Positions 24,186 through 31,965 of a stretch of 64,000 nt of DNA are shown here, in pieces. This stretch comes from Chloroflexota bacterium. GTDB taxonomy: Bacteria; Chloroflexota; Anaerolineae; Promineifilales; Promineifilaceae. The position numbers were made by a program, and so were the translations under genes. Under the pieces are notes generated by a model. It made no database searches and had not been told where the DNA came from. It saw only the letters and a list, made by a program, of their open reading frames with translations. Location: assembly GCA_022616275.1 (NCBI GenBank), contig JAKEFB010000022.1:1-64000 (forward strand), given 5' to 3'. Numbering within the stretch: the stretch's first letter is position 1; the number at the start of each line of letters is the position of its first letter.

Positions 24186-26220
24186 CGTCCAGCCCGATGA
24201 GCGCCAGCAGCCCCAGGGCTGCCCCGGCGCCGAAGCTGGGCAGCGCCTCCTGGGCCGTCACCTGCAGGGCCCGTTCCGGCCGGCGGAAACCAACCAACCC
24301 CAGGGCGTTGCCCACTGCCCCGGCCAGGGCGGCTGCAGCCGCCCATTCCGGCCGGCCGCGCCGGGCCAGGGCCAGGCTGAGGGCGTTTCCGGCCGGGCCC
24401 AGGCCGGCCCACTTGCGCGCCGGCTGGGGGCCAAGGGCGATGATGGCGTCGCCCACCAACCGCTGGGCGGCCGAGATGTGATGGGTGTGGCCCAAGGCGT
24501 GGCCGGGGTCCACCCGGGCCAGTGGGTCCAGCCGCTGGCGATAGGCCGCCAGCCAGGTCCCGGCCAAAGCGGCCAGGGTGGCAACCTGCCAACTGCGGCG
24601 CGGCAGGGTCAGGGCGGCCGAGGCCAACGGCAGCAGCCAGTCCAGGTTGAAACCGCGATATTCCTCGATGCGCAGGTGGTACTCCGGCCCGGCTGTGGCC
24701 GCTGCCAGGGCGGCCGCCGCCGCGGCCGGGTAGAGCGTAGCCTGAATAAGCCCTTCGACAGGATCGTCTTCTCGCCCGGGCAGCGCGGCTACCGGGGCCA
24801 GCGCCGCCGTGGCCAGGGCCAGCAGCTTGGGTGCATACGAAGGCGGGTAGAGTGCCTGGAGGTCAGTATGCTCGTGGGAATGGTCGTAGTGGTTATGCTC
24901 ATGGTGAACGTCATCATGGTGATGGTGTTCGTGATCATGAGCATGAGGATGATCATGGTCATGGTCATGGTCATGACCATGCGGGTGGTCATGACCATGC
25001 GGGTGGTCATGATTATGGGGGTGGGTATGGTCGTGATGGTCATGGTCGTGGCGCCGGGCCACGATCTGGTTGCGGCGCTTTTCAACGAAGGGGAGGGCGA
25101 CCGCGCCGGCCGCCCCAGCGGCTACCAACGGCACAGCAGCCACCTCCGGTAAGCCAAGCAAGCGGGTGACGGCCGCGCCGGCCAGCCCGGCCGGGACGAG
25201 GCCGGCCAGGGCCAGCTCGACCGGGGCCGGGGCCGGAATGGGGGTCGGCGGGTGGGGATCGGCGCTGGCGACAAAGCCGGCCCGTTCCAGCGCCTGGCGC
25301 AGGTGTTCCAGATAATGCAGCCCTTCCAACGGCTCGGTGGCGTGCAGAACGCGGAAGAAATTGACATAACAAAAGCGGATACCCCGCTCACGGGCCAGGT
25401 GAGCCCAGTTGTGGGCCGCGGCGTGGAAATCCAGGGGGACCATCTCTTGGGGTGAGAGCCGATGGGCCAGAACGACGTGCGGAGCGCGCCGTTTGGCAAT
25501 AAACCAGTCCCCCTTCTGGTGGCGTGACTCGGCAAAATAGACCAGCGATAAGTCGTATTCGGCCATGGCCGCCAGCGTTTCGTCCAGGTGCATTTCGTGG
25601 CCCAGGATCATCTCCCCGGCAAAAGCCACCAGGTGGCCCAATTGGGCAGCCTGGGCCAGTGTGCGCTCCAGCAACGCTTTTTCCGGCCAGGCATAGCTCA
25701 CCGGCCGGGGGACGACCCCCAGACCGTGCCGGGCAATCTGGCCGGCCACCTCCGTTTCAAAACCCAGGCCAATTTCGCCAATCGTAGGCAGGTTGCCGGC
25801 GAAAACCAGCGTCTCCTCCTGCACGTCGGCCTGGGTGTAAGGCAGGCGGGCGTTGAGTTCGTCGCCGAGAGATGCCAGCAAAGCAGCCGGGCCATAGAGA
25901 TAATTCCAATGGCCAACGGCCGGCGAGCCGGCGCGGGGCTGGATCGGGGCGCGCGGGGCCAGCCGTCCCAGGGCGATCAGCCGGTCGAGCGCCAGCTCCG
26001 GCAGAGAAACGTGGGTTGCGCCGTGGCTGGCTATTCGAGCCAGCATCTCGTCAAAAGAGAGGCCGGCCCGGATGGCGGCTGCCTGGGCGTCGTCGTAATC
26101 CACACAAATAGCGACGCGGTTATTGCGCCGTTCCCACTGCTGGCGGCGGGACAGGACGCGACCGGCCGCCAGAGCGCCGGCCGTGGTTAGCGAGAGAGCG
26201 AGGAGATTGGATAGTTTCAT
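24178..26220 (-). CDS. DUF5693-like membrane protein with His/Asp-rich metal-binding belt
   Basis: 680 residues from the ATG at 26220. An N-terminal membrane helix (LLALSLTTAGALAAGRVL) precedes a domain with AICVDYDDAQAAAIRAGLSFDEMLARIASHGATHVSLPE, which resembles DUF5693. From about residue 385 a striking belt of more than 60 residues consists almost only of His, Asp, Glu and Pro (HDHDHHDHTHPHNHDHPHG and further), then several helices at the C-terminus (LLALATAALAPVAAL, ALTLPRRSWQVATLAALAGTWLAAY). Such belts in transporters and metallochaperones hold Zn, Ni or Cu. DUF5693 proteins have no established reaction. It overlaps the SUMF1-like gene by 8 bases and is the first of that set. A metal-supply role for the following enzymes is a guess. 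Confidence 0.7.
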   Translation of the reverse strand: MKLSNLLALSLTTAGALAAGRVLSRRQQWERRNNRVAICVDYDDAQAAAIRAGLSFDEMLARIASHGATHVSLPELALDRLIALGRLAPRAPIQPRAGSPAVGHWNYLYGPAALLASLGDELNARLPYTQADVQEETLVFAGNLPTIGEIGLGFETEVAGQIARHGLGVVPRPVSYAWPEKALLERTLAQAAQLGHLVAFAGEMILGHEMHLDETLAAMAEYDLSLVYFAESRHQKGDWFIAKRRAPHVVLAHRLSPQEMVPLDFHAAAHNWAHLARERGIRFCYVNFFRVLHATEPLEGLHYLEHLRQALERAGFVASADPHPPTPIPAPAPVELALAGLVPAGLAGAAVTRLLGLPEVAAVPLVAAGAAGAVALPFVEKRRNQIVARRHDHDHHDHTHPHNHDHPHGHDHPHGHDHDHDHDHPHAHDHEHHHHDDVHHEHNHYDHSHEHTDLQALYPPSYAPKLLALATAALAPVAALPGREDDPVEGLIQATLYPAAAAAALAAATAGPEYHLRIEEYRGFNLDWLLPLASAALTLPRRSWQVATLAALAGTWLAAYRQRLDPLARVDPGHALGHTHHISAAQRLVGDAIIALGPQPARKWAGLGPAGNALSLALARRGRPEWAAAAALAGAVGNALGLVGFRRPERALQVTAQEALPSFGAGAALGLLALIGLDDG

Positions 26221-26229
26221 ATCAAAAGT

Positions 26230-26314
26230 AACGAGGACTGAGTGAGTCTGCAAGTAACTTACCTACTCGCAAACTCGCAAACTTGCCCACTTGCATCCTT
26301 GCATCCTTGCCCAC
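26230..26314. repeat. Intergenic short-word repeats (ACTCGCAA/CATCCTTG)
   Basis: ACTCGCAAACTCGCA (26265-26279) also occurs at 40049 onward. TGCATCCT is doubled just downstream, and TGCAAGT (26249-26255) pairs with ACTTGCA (near 26290). It fills the 94-base gap between the nucleotidyltransferase and DUF5693 genes, so the two may be separate transcription units. Confidence 0.55.
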
Positions 26315-27502
26315 TCATTGGCGACTCATGGTCAGGCGCTTGAGGAGCAGGCGGCCGGTGTCGGTCCGGCCGGCGTCCAACGCGGTACGCCAGACCTGCC
26401 AGCGGCCGCGCCAGTCGGTGGCCCAGCGCGCCGTCTCGGCCCGGTCGCTCAGACCGCGCCAGAGTCGCCGGCCGACGGTCGTCAGCGGCTTCTGCTGGGT
26501 GCGCTGCAAAATAGTGGCCAGGTCCAGGCGCTCGATGCGGCGGCGCAGGCTCGCGGGCGTGGCCTGGGCCAGCGCCTGGGTCACCTCGGCTGGAACAGGG
26601 GCCTGAAGCAGCTTATGGGCCAGGCTGAGAGCCGCCAGGGCGTAAGGGGCGGCGCGTTGCTCAATGGCCCGGTTCACGAACAGCGGCCACTCTAGACGAG
26701 CGCCCGACGCGTCGAGCCGGGTCACGGCCAGCAAGTCGGCCAGTTGGACTATGGACGGCGCGCCCATAATCAGGTGGAAGCAGAAATGGACGCACAGGTG
26801 CAGCAGCAAATCCTCCACGGCCAGGACCCGGCCGGGCTGCCCGCCAAGCGCCACCGTTACCGAGCGTTCGCGAACGCCGGGCGTCACGTCTACCTTCAGG
26901 CCAAACCACGACTCTTCCAGGGAGGTGTGCGGCTCGACAGTCCGGCCGGCCGCGGCCGAAAGGTAGGGATTGGACGTGGCGGCCTCTTCGCCGGTGCGGC
27001 GGAAAGTGCTGGTATGCTTGGTGACGCCGGGGCCAAAGTCGGCCGATTTGTGCTTGCCGCTGTAGCCCAGATCTGCCAGCAGTTGCTCGGCCGCCGGCAG
27101 CTCGGCCGGCGTAAAGAGCAGGTCAATGTCGTTCATCGGCCGCAACGCCGGGTCCGGGTAGTAACAGGCGGCCAGGTGGACCCCCTTCAGGGCAATCGGC
27201 TGCAACTGGCGGGCGGCGCAGGCTTCCAGCACTTCGCCCAACTGGGCGTAGATGGCGGCATTGCGCTGGGCCTGGGCCTGGTAGGTGACCTTGAGCTTGA
27301 CGGCCGCCCGCGCCGGTAGCTCCAGGCCCCAACCGGCCAGCCGCTGTTGTAACTGTGGCGCCAGGCCAAAGACGATGGCCCGGACCACCAGGTCATCCCA
27401 CTGTACCTGGGCTTGAACGCAATCAGACTCCCAGTTGCTGGGAGTCTGATTGGGATGAAGTGCGTTGAGAATCAATTGTGTGGTCGTAACGGCGGAACTC
27501 AT
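26315..27502 (-). CDS. Nucleotidyltransferase family protein (NTP_transf_5 type)
   Basis: 395 residues. The core QPIALKGVHLAACYYPDPALR then PMNDIDLLF (about 118-150) is the signature of the NTP_transf_5 group: a Lys-Gly pair, then a DxD that binds metal and nucleotide. The rest is helical and includes a conserved-looking VEPHTSLEESWFGLK and LLLHLCVHF. Members of this group are often found beside lasso-peptide and other RiPP genes, and their reaction is not settled. It is the first full gene downstream of the two identical 21-residue peptide genes (97 bases away), and a paralogue lies at 29313-30635. The most likely substrate is the adjacent peptide, or a carrier involved in its modification. 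This is inference. Confidence 0.8.
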   Translation of the reverse strand: MSSAVTTTQLILNALHPNQTPSNWESDCVQAQVQWDDLVVRAIVFGLAPQLQQRLAGWGLELPARAAVKLKVTYQAQAQRNAAIYAQLGEVLEACAARQLQPIALKGVHLAACYYPDPALRPMNDIDLLFTPAELPAAEQLLADLGYSGKHKSADFGPGVTKHTSTFRRTGEEAATSNPYLSAAAGRTVEPHTSLEESWFGLKVDVTPGVRERSVTVALGGQPGRVLAVEDLLLHLCVHFCFHLIMGAPSIVQLADLLAVTRLDASGARLEWPLFVNRAIEQRAAPYALAALSLAHKLLQAPVPAEVTQALAQATPASLRRRIERLDLATILQRTQQKPLTTVGRRLWRGLSDRAETARWATDWRGRWQVWRTALDAGRTDTGRLLLKRLTMSRQ

Positions 27503-27599
27503 TCAATAACAAAAGGAGGCACGCTACAAAAGTCAGGCCGTTTTGCACCGACCTTTTTGATTCAACAACAAGTCTGTTGTGGCTGACGCCACGCTAAAC

Positions 27600-27665
27600 T
27601 TAGTGAGAGCTAAAGGTGACTTGGGTCAGCTCTTCGTGCTTGGTGATTTCAGGCTTCTCGTACAC
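27600..27665 (-). CDS. 21-residue leader-like peptide, copy 2 (GTG start)
   Basis: The frame encodes the same 21 residues as copy 1: MYEKPEITKHEELTQ followed by VTFSSH, but starts at GTG behind an AGGAGGG ribosome site. It lies exactly 100 bases downstream of copy 1. The pattern Y-x2-P-x-I-x(5)-E-L-T matches the leader consensus of lasso-type precursors (YxxPxL...T), which B1 proteins bind. What follows the T is only seven residues (QVTFSSH), too short for a lasso ring, but it offers Thr, Ser and His side chains for phosphorylation or other tailoring. Silent changes (GAA/GAG, CAG/CAA, TTC/TTT) between copies with unchanged protein argue for selection on the peptide. Confidence 0.7.
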   Translation of the reverse strand: MYEKPEITKHEELTQVTFSSH

Positions 27666-27699
27666 GGTGTACCCTCCTGAAGTGAAATGACCTGGCTGC

Positions 27700-27765
27700 T
27701 TAGTGAGAGCTGAAGGTGACCTGGGTCAGTTCTTCGTGCTTGGTGATTTCGGGCTTCTCGTACAT
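27700..27765 (-). CDS. 21-residue leader-like peptide, copy 1 (ATG start)
   Basis: MYEKPEITKHEELTQ then VTFSSH, stop TAA. An AGAAGGAGAGA ribosome site is 5 bases upstream of the ATG. The promoter-like TTGCGC-16-TATACT at 27883-27856 would give a 5' leader of about 85 bases. The peptide fits the leader pattern of lasso-type RiPP precursors recognised by PqqD-like B1 proteins; the only B1/B2 genes in view are 19 kb away at 7570-8411. Downstream in the same direction are copy 2 and a nucleotidyltransferase. As a gene it is supported by two conserved copies each with a strong ribosome site. Its product and fate are unknown. Confidence 0.75.
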   Translation of the reverse strand: MYEKPEITKHEELTQVTFSSH

Positions 27766-27855
27766 AGCATCTCTCCTTCTTGGTTTAAAGGGAACTTGTT
27801 AGCGTAGCGCGCCTCCCTTTGACTAAAACGGGAATGACCCCATCTTTGGCTCAAC

Positions 27856-27883
27856 AGTATATTCGTTTTGCGATTTTGCGCAA
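27856..27883 (-). promoter_or_regulatory. Candidate promoter of the peptide operon
   Basis: On the minus strand TTGCGC (27883-27878) is spaced 16 bases from TATACT (27861-27856). It is the best sigma-70-like pair between the GT2 gene and the first peptide gene, and it points at the peptides. Confidence 0.5.
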
Positions 27884-27899
27884 TACGCAGGTACGAACC

Positions 27900-29234
27900 T
27901 CAAGAGTGGGTCTGCCGTTCTTCCCAGGCCGGCCGGGGACGGCGCCAGGTATTGAGCAGTCCGGCCACGGCCATTGCCAGGTCTAGAAGGAAAAAGAGAG
28001 GCAGCCAGCCCAGGCGTAGCCACAAGGCGGGCGGTGCGCCGGCCAGCCGCAAAGCCACCAGGACCTGGACCAGGGGGGTAAGCAGGTGAAGGAGCAACGC
28101 CGGCCGGAGCAGCCCACGTTGGGGGGCGAGGAGGGCCAGCACTCCGCCCAGCAACAACGCCACCCGGTCCAGGTAGCCCAGGGAAAAGAGCAGCAGCTCC
28201 AGGCGCAACAGAGGGGGCGGCCGGGAATCCAGCAGAGTCGGCGGGGCCTGCTCGGCGGCGACCTCGTTAAAGCCCCTGGCCCAGCGAGTGTGCTGCCGCC
28301 AGTAGCCGCCGACTGTGCGCGGCACAGCGTGGCTACTGATAGCCCTTGGCTCAAAGCGAGTCTGCCAGCCGGCGCGGGCCAGCCGCATCGTCAGGTCGGT
28401 GTCTTCCAGCAGGGCGGCCGGCTTGAAATTGCCGGCCCGTTCTAACGCCTCACGGCGGTAGGCGCAGTTGGAGCCCAGGATGGCCGGGACCAGCTTCAGC
28501 CGGTCCTTGGCCCGAATAGTCACCAATTGGTGGACCAGGTTCTCGAAGGTGGCGTAGGTAGCCGCCGGACTGTCCAGGGGGTTGCTCACCAGCCGCCGGC
28601 CGGTAACGGCCGCCACCCGCTCGTCGGCAAAGTGGGGGACCAGGCAACGCAACGTATCCGGCCGCGGCCGCTCGTCGGCGTCGTAAACGACGACAATTTC
28701 TCCCTGGGGAAAAACCACCAGGGCCTGGTTGAGCGCGCTGGCCTTACCCTGGTTGCCAGGCAGGGCCAGTGCGTTGACGTGCGCCCGGCCATTGGCCCAG
28801 GTACACAACAGGGTCTGGCTGCCGTCAGTGGAGCCGTCGTCAATCAGGACGATAGTCAGCCGGCCGGCCGGGTACTCCAGATTGTCCAGCGCCGCCAGGA
28901 ACTCCGGCAGCTCCCGGCGCTCGTTGCGGACGGGGGCCAGCAGCAGCACCGCCGGCCACGCCTGTGCCGAGGAGGGAGCATCCTCAGATGCGACCGAACC
29001 GCCCAATGATTTGTCAGAGTCTCTGAAAGAATACGCTACTGCTGAGGAGGGAGCATCCTCAGATGCGACCGTCGCGGCATCTGAGGATGCCGCACTCCTC
29101 GGTGAGCGGCCGGGGAGGAGCGCCGCAACTGTCAGCCACCAGCGCCGGGCCGTAAAGAGGAGCAAGATGGCAGCAATTGGCCAGGCCAGCAGGTTGAAGG
29201 CGGTGGCCAGGAACGGCCGGCGGCTGTGTTTCAT
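27900..29234 (-). CDS. Membrane glycosyltransferase, family 2
   Basis: 444 residues. One or two N-terminal helices (residues 10-40), then a GT2 domain: APVRNERRELPEFLAALDNL, VLIDDGSTDGS, VVYDADERPRPD (the DxD), LEDTDLTMRLARAGW (catalytic ED) and QHTRWARG (the QxxRW motif of processive-type enzymes). Several C-terminal membrane helices follow. It would transfer sugar from an activated donor to a membrane-bound acceptor. Residues about 42-90, between the helices and the GT2 domain, hold a duplicated VASEDAPSSA segment encoded by a 28-base direct repeat (28969-28996 and 29044-29071) plus an inverted copy, so repeat DNA has entered the linker in frame. The gene diverges from the nucleotidyltransferase at 29313. 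Confidence 0.9.
   Translation of the reverse strand: MKHSRRPFLATAFNLLAWPIAAILLLFTARRWWLTVAALLPGRSPRSAASSDAATVASEDAPSSAVAYSFRDSDKSLGGSVASEDAPSSAQAWPAVLLLAPVRNERRELPEFLAALDNLEYPAGRLTIVLIDDGSTDGSQTLLCTWANGRAHVNALALPGNQGKASALNQALVVFPQGEIVVVYDADERPRPDTLRCLVPHFADERVAAVTGRRLVSNPLDSPAATYATFENLVHQLVTIRAKDRLKLVPAILGSNCAYRREALERAGNFKPAALLEDTDLTMRLARAGWQTRFEPRAISSHAVPRTVGGYWRQHTRWARGFNEVAAEQAPPTLLDSRPPPLLRLELLLFSLGYLDRVALLLGGVLALLAPQRGLLRPALLLHLLTPLVQVLVALRLAGAPPALWLRLGWLPLFFLLDLAMAVAGLLNTWRRPRPAWEERQTHS
28969..29100. repeat. In-frame repeat insertion in the GT2 gene
   Basis: A 28-base word starting GAGGAGGGAGCATCC is present exactly at 28969-28996 and 29044-29071; a near-complement (GCATCTGAGGATGCC onward) is at 29077-29100. 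The block can fold into alternative hairpins and encodes only a flexible Ser/Ala/Asp linker. Confidence 0.8.
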
Positions 29235-29312
29235 AAGACTACGTTACAACCGGCGGATAGATTTAACAACACCTGATTTTGACAGCCCACGAAAGAGAGA
29301 GAAAATAACGCC

Positions 29313-30635
29313 GTGCAAACCACCACAAGGCATCGGCAAGCCCTGCGCTTGATACAACTGTCAGCCGAAGAACAATTTTTATGGGACTGCGCCCTCACCT
29401 GGCGAGACCCCCGGCCGCCAGAGGCGCCGGAAAAGCTGGATTGGTCCAGGATCGTCTCAATCGCCCGGGCCAACAAGATGGCTACCCTCCTGGGCCAGGT
29501 GCTTGGCCAGACAGGGCTGCTGGCCTGCCTGCCGCCGGCCGCCGGCCAGGAGCTGGACGAGGCTATGGCCAGGCTGGCCGGCAAGGCGGCCGACTACCGG
29601 CGGGTCCTGGGCCAGTACATGCCCCTGGCCTGGGAACAGGGACTGGAAACGATCCCCCTCAAAGGGTTGTGGGTCTCCAGCCACGTCTACGGTAACCCGA
29701 CCATGCGCCCCGGCCACGACATGGACATCCTGGTCCGGCGCGGCCGGGTGGCCGATTGTATTGCTATCCTGGAACGCCTGGGCTTCGGCCGCTACTGGCC
29801 GCAACAACTGGCCGACGCCTTCTACCAACGCCACCACCTCCACCTGGAGTTGTGCCTGTCCGATTGCTGGACGTGGGTCGAAATCCACTGGGCCTTTGAC
29901 CATCCCCGCACCCGGCTGACGATAGATTACGAAGCGGTGCTGAACCGGGCCAGGCCGGGAGAGCTGCTGGGCGTCCCGGTCTGGGACCCGTCGCCGCCCG
30001 ATTTGCTCCTCTACCTGGCCGTCCACCTGGTCAAGCACGCCGTTTACCTGCCGGCCGTCCTGGATCGGCCCGAACTGCCCCGCCTGATCCTGGCCGACGG
30101 CCGGTTAATGTACTTTCTAGACCTGGCTGAGGCGGTCAAGGTTTACCGGGAAGAGATAGATTGGCAACTGGTGATTGCCCTGGCCCGCGCCTACGGCGCT
30201 GTGGACATCCTGGGGGCGGTGCTCCGCGTTTGCCATGACATCCTGGGCGCGCCGGTCCCGGAGGAGGCGCTGGCGGCGCTGCCTGTCGCCCGCCTGGGGC
30301 CTGTCACCCGCCGGCTCATGAACCGGGTGGCCAGCCATACCATCGCCACCTACCTGGGCCGGCCGGCAAGCGCCTTCTGGCATTTTCTGCTGGCCGAAAA
30401 CACGAAATTTGTCGTCCGGCCGGTCCGCCTGCTGGATTTCGCCACTTACGCTGCACCCGGCCGGAACTATTTGCAGCGCCGCTACGGGCGGGCCACGGCC
30501 GGCGCGGCCGCCAGCCACCTGGCCCGCACTTTGGGGGAGTACACCCGGCTGGGCCTGGACACTGTGGCCTTCACCTGGCAACGCCGGCGCCGGCCGCTGC
30601 CCGTTTTTATGACCCGGCCGGAGGGGACAGGGTGA
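29313..30635 (+). CDS. Nucleotidyltransferase family protein (NTP_transf_5 type), paralogue
   Basis: 440 residues, starting at a GTG. The signature is ETIPLKGLWVSSHVYGNPTMRPGHDMDILVRR (about 113-144), with the LKG and DMD pattern of the NTP_transf_5 group, followed by HHLHLELC and WVEIHW, and helices to the end. It is a distant paralogue of 26315-27502. It opens a plus-strand series: flippase 7 bases later, PhyH-type oxygenase, kinase-like protein and PMT-like glycosyltransferase. The group is frequent near lasso and capsule-like gene sets. The substrate is unknown; activation of a peptide or a lipid-linked glycan by nucleotidyl transfer is the simplest guess. Confidence 0.8.
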   Translation: MQTTTRHRQALRLIQLSAEEQFLWDCALTWRDPRPPEAPEKLDWSRIVSIARANKMATLLGQVLGQTGLLACLPPAAGQELDEAMARLAGKAADYRRVLGQYMPLAWEQGLETIPLKGLWVSSHVYGNPTMRPGHDMDILVRRGRVADCIAILERLGFGRYWPQQLADAFYQRHHLHLELCLSDCWTWVEIHWAFDHPRTRLTIDYEAVLNRARPGELLGVPVWDPSPPDLLLYLAVHLVKHAVYLPAVLDRPELPRLILADGRLMYFLDLAEAVKVYREEIDWQLVIALARAYGAVDILGAVLRVCHDILGAPVPEEALAALPVARLGPVTRRLMNRVASHTIATYLGRPASAFWHFLLAENTKFVVRPVRLLDFATYAAPGRNYLQRRYGRATAGAAASHLARTLGEYTRLGLDTVAFTWQRRRRPLPVFMTRPEGTG

Positions 30636-30642
30636 GTCGGAA

Positions 30643-31962
30643 ATGAATTTCAGCCGGTCCAGAATCCGCTCTCAAACCCCGCAGGTCTTCAAGACCTGCG
30701 GGGTTTCAAAATTGATTGTGGGCGACGTGGGCCTGCTGTTCGGCGTGGACATGATCACCAACGTGGCCGACTACGCCTTTCACCTCTTCCTGGGGCGGGC
30801 CTTGTCCCCTGGCGATTTTGCCGTCGTCCAGGCGGTGAACGCCGCCGTGCTCATCGTGGTTACCGCTTTTGCCGTGACGCAGCCGGTAGTAGCCCGCTAC
30901 GTCGCCGAAGCGGCCATCGAAGGCCAGGCCAACGGCCGGGGGCAGGCGGTCTTCCAGCTTTTCTTTGGCCAGAGCGCCCTTGCTGGTCTACTGCTGACAT
31001 TGCTGGCCCTGGCCGGCCGGGAGACAGTGGCCGGCTGGCTGAACGTGCCGCCGGCGGCCGTGGCCCTGAGCGCGGCCATGCTCTTCCTGGCCCTGGTCCG
31101 GCCGGTCGTGGCCGGCATGTTGCAGGGGCAGCAGCGCTTTGTGCCCTTTGGCCTGACGCGCACCGCTTTCTCCCTGGGCCGGCTGTTGCTGGCCGTAGCC
31201 TGGGTAGGCTGGTGGGGCGGCGGGGCGCTGGCCGGTGTGGCCACCATCCCCCTGGCCGCCGGCCTGGCGCTGGTGGCCGGTCTGTTGTTCCTGGGCCGGC
31301 CGGCCTGGCAGCCTGGCCCGGCCCTGCCCCGGGACCTGGTTCGCCAGGGCTGGCGGCTGTCGCTGGCCGCCCTGGTTGCCTATGGAGCTTACACCAGCCT
31401 GCAAAGTGTGGACGTAATCTGGGTCAACCGGGCCTTTGACCCGGCGCTGGCCGGCGGCTACGCCACGGCGGCCGTGCTGCGACGCGTGCTGGCCCTGCTG
31501 CCGGGCGCGGCCGTAGTCATTCTCTATCCCCGGGTGGTGGCCCTGGTTGCCCGGCGAGAGTTGCCGGATCGCCTGCTGGCCCAGACGGCGGCCGTCATCC
31601 TGGTCACGACGGCCAGCCTGGCCGCCCTTTACTTTGTCCTGGCGGAGCCACTTGTCGGTTGGCTCTTTGGACCGGAATACCTGGCCGCCAGCCCGCTACT
31701 CGGTTGGATGGGCCTGGCCATGGTCGGTTACGGCCTGGGCGCAGTCTGGCTAAACGTTTTTCTGGCCACCCGTCCCTGGCCGTTTGTCTGGCTGCTGGCC
31801 GGCGCAGCCGCCGGCCAGCTGGCCTTCCTGGCGGCCTACCACGCCACGCTGGCCCAGGTAACGGCCATCTTTGCCGCCGGTGGCTGGGTCTTAGCCCTGG
31901 CCGGCGCGCTGCTATACCTGGCCTGGCTGCGGCCGGCATTAAAACGACAAGGAGGCTCATGA
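30643..31962 (+). CDS. Oligosaccharide flippase (Wzx/MVF-like)
   Basis: 439 residues with about 12 predicted membrane helices and the typical start GDVGLLFGVDMITNVADYAFHLFLGRALSPGDFAVVQAVNA of the polysaccharide transporter branch of the MOP superfamily. It moves lipid-linked sugars, or perhaps a modified peptide, across the cytoplasmic membrane. The first 25 residues of the frame as called contain a perfect 33-base palindrome (30674-30706, encoding TPQVFKTCGVSK), so either a dispersed repeat has been added to the N-terminus in frame or the real start is a TTG/GTG near 30712-30718. Neighbours are a nucleotidyltransferase (7 bases upstream) and a PhyH oxygenase (3 bases downstream), all probably in one message. 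Confidence 0.85.
   Translation: MNFSRSRIRSQTPQVFKTCGVSKLIVGDVGLLFGVDMITNVADYAFHLFLGRALSPGDFAVVQAVNAAVLIVVTAFAVTQPVVARYVAEAAIEGQANGRGQAVFQLFFGQSALAGLLLTLLALAGRETVAGWLNVPPAAVALSAAMLFLALVRPVVAGMLQGQQRFVPFGLTRTAFSLGRLLLAVAWVGWWGGGALAGVATIPLAAGLALVAGLLFLGRPAWQPGPALPRDLVRQGWRLSLAALVAYGAYTSLQSVDVIWVNRAFDPALAGGYATAAVLRRVLALLPGAAVVILYPRVVALVARRELPDRLLAQTAAVILVTTASLAALYFVLAEPLVGWLFGPEYLAASPLLGWMGLAMVGYGLGAVWLNVFLATRPWPFVWLLAGAAAGQLAFLAAYHATLAQVTAIFAAGGWVLALAGALLYLAWLRPALKRQGGS
30674..30706. repeat. 33-base perfect palindrome inside coding sequence
   Basis: AAACCCCGCAGGTCTT (30674-30689), a single C, then its exact complement (30691-30706). It resembles dispersed extragenic palindromes but here lies within the 5' end of the flippase gene without breaking the frame. 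Confidence 0.85.
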
Positions 31963-31965
31963 ACA

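Larger units (their letters stand above)
27600..27765 (-). repeat. 100-bp tandem duplication carrying the peptide genes
   Basis: Two 66-base coding copies are spaced by exactly 100 bases start to start. The coding parts are about 92% identical while the spacers differ, so the duplication is old enough for the noncoding part to drift. Confidence 0.85.

Noticed and set aside
24478-25152. Plus-strand frame with a Met/Val-rich stretch opposite the His-rich belt
   Set aside because: The Met-Val repeats are just the complement of the CAT/GAC codons of the His/Asp belt.
27600-27765. Reading the twin peptides as ordinary lasso precursors
   Set aside because: Only seven residues follow the leader Thr, with no Asp/Glu acceptor at positions 7-9 of a core.
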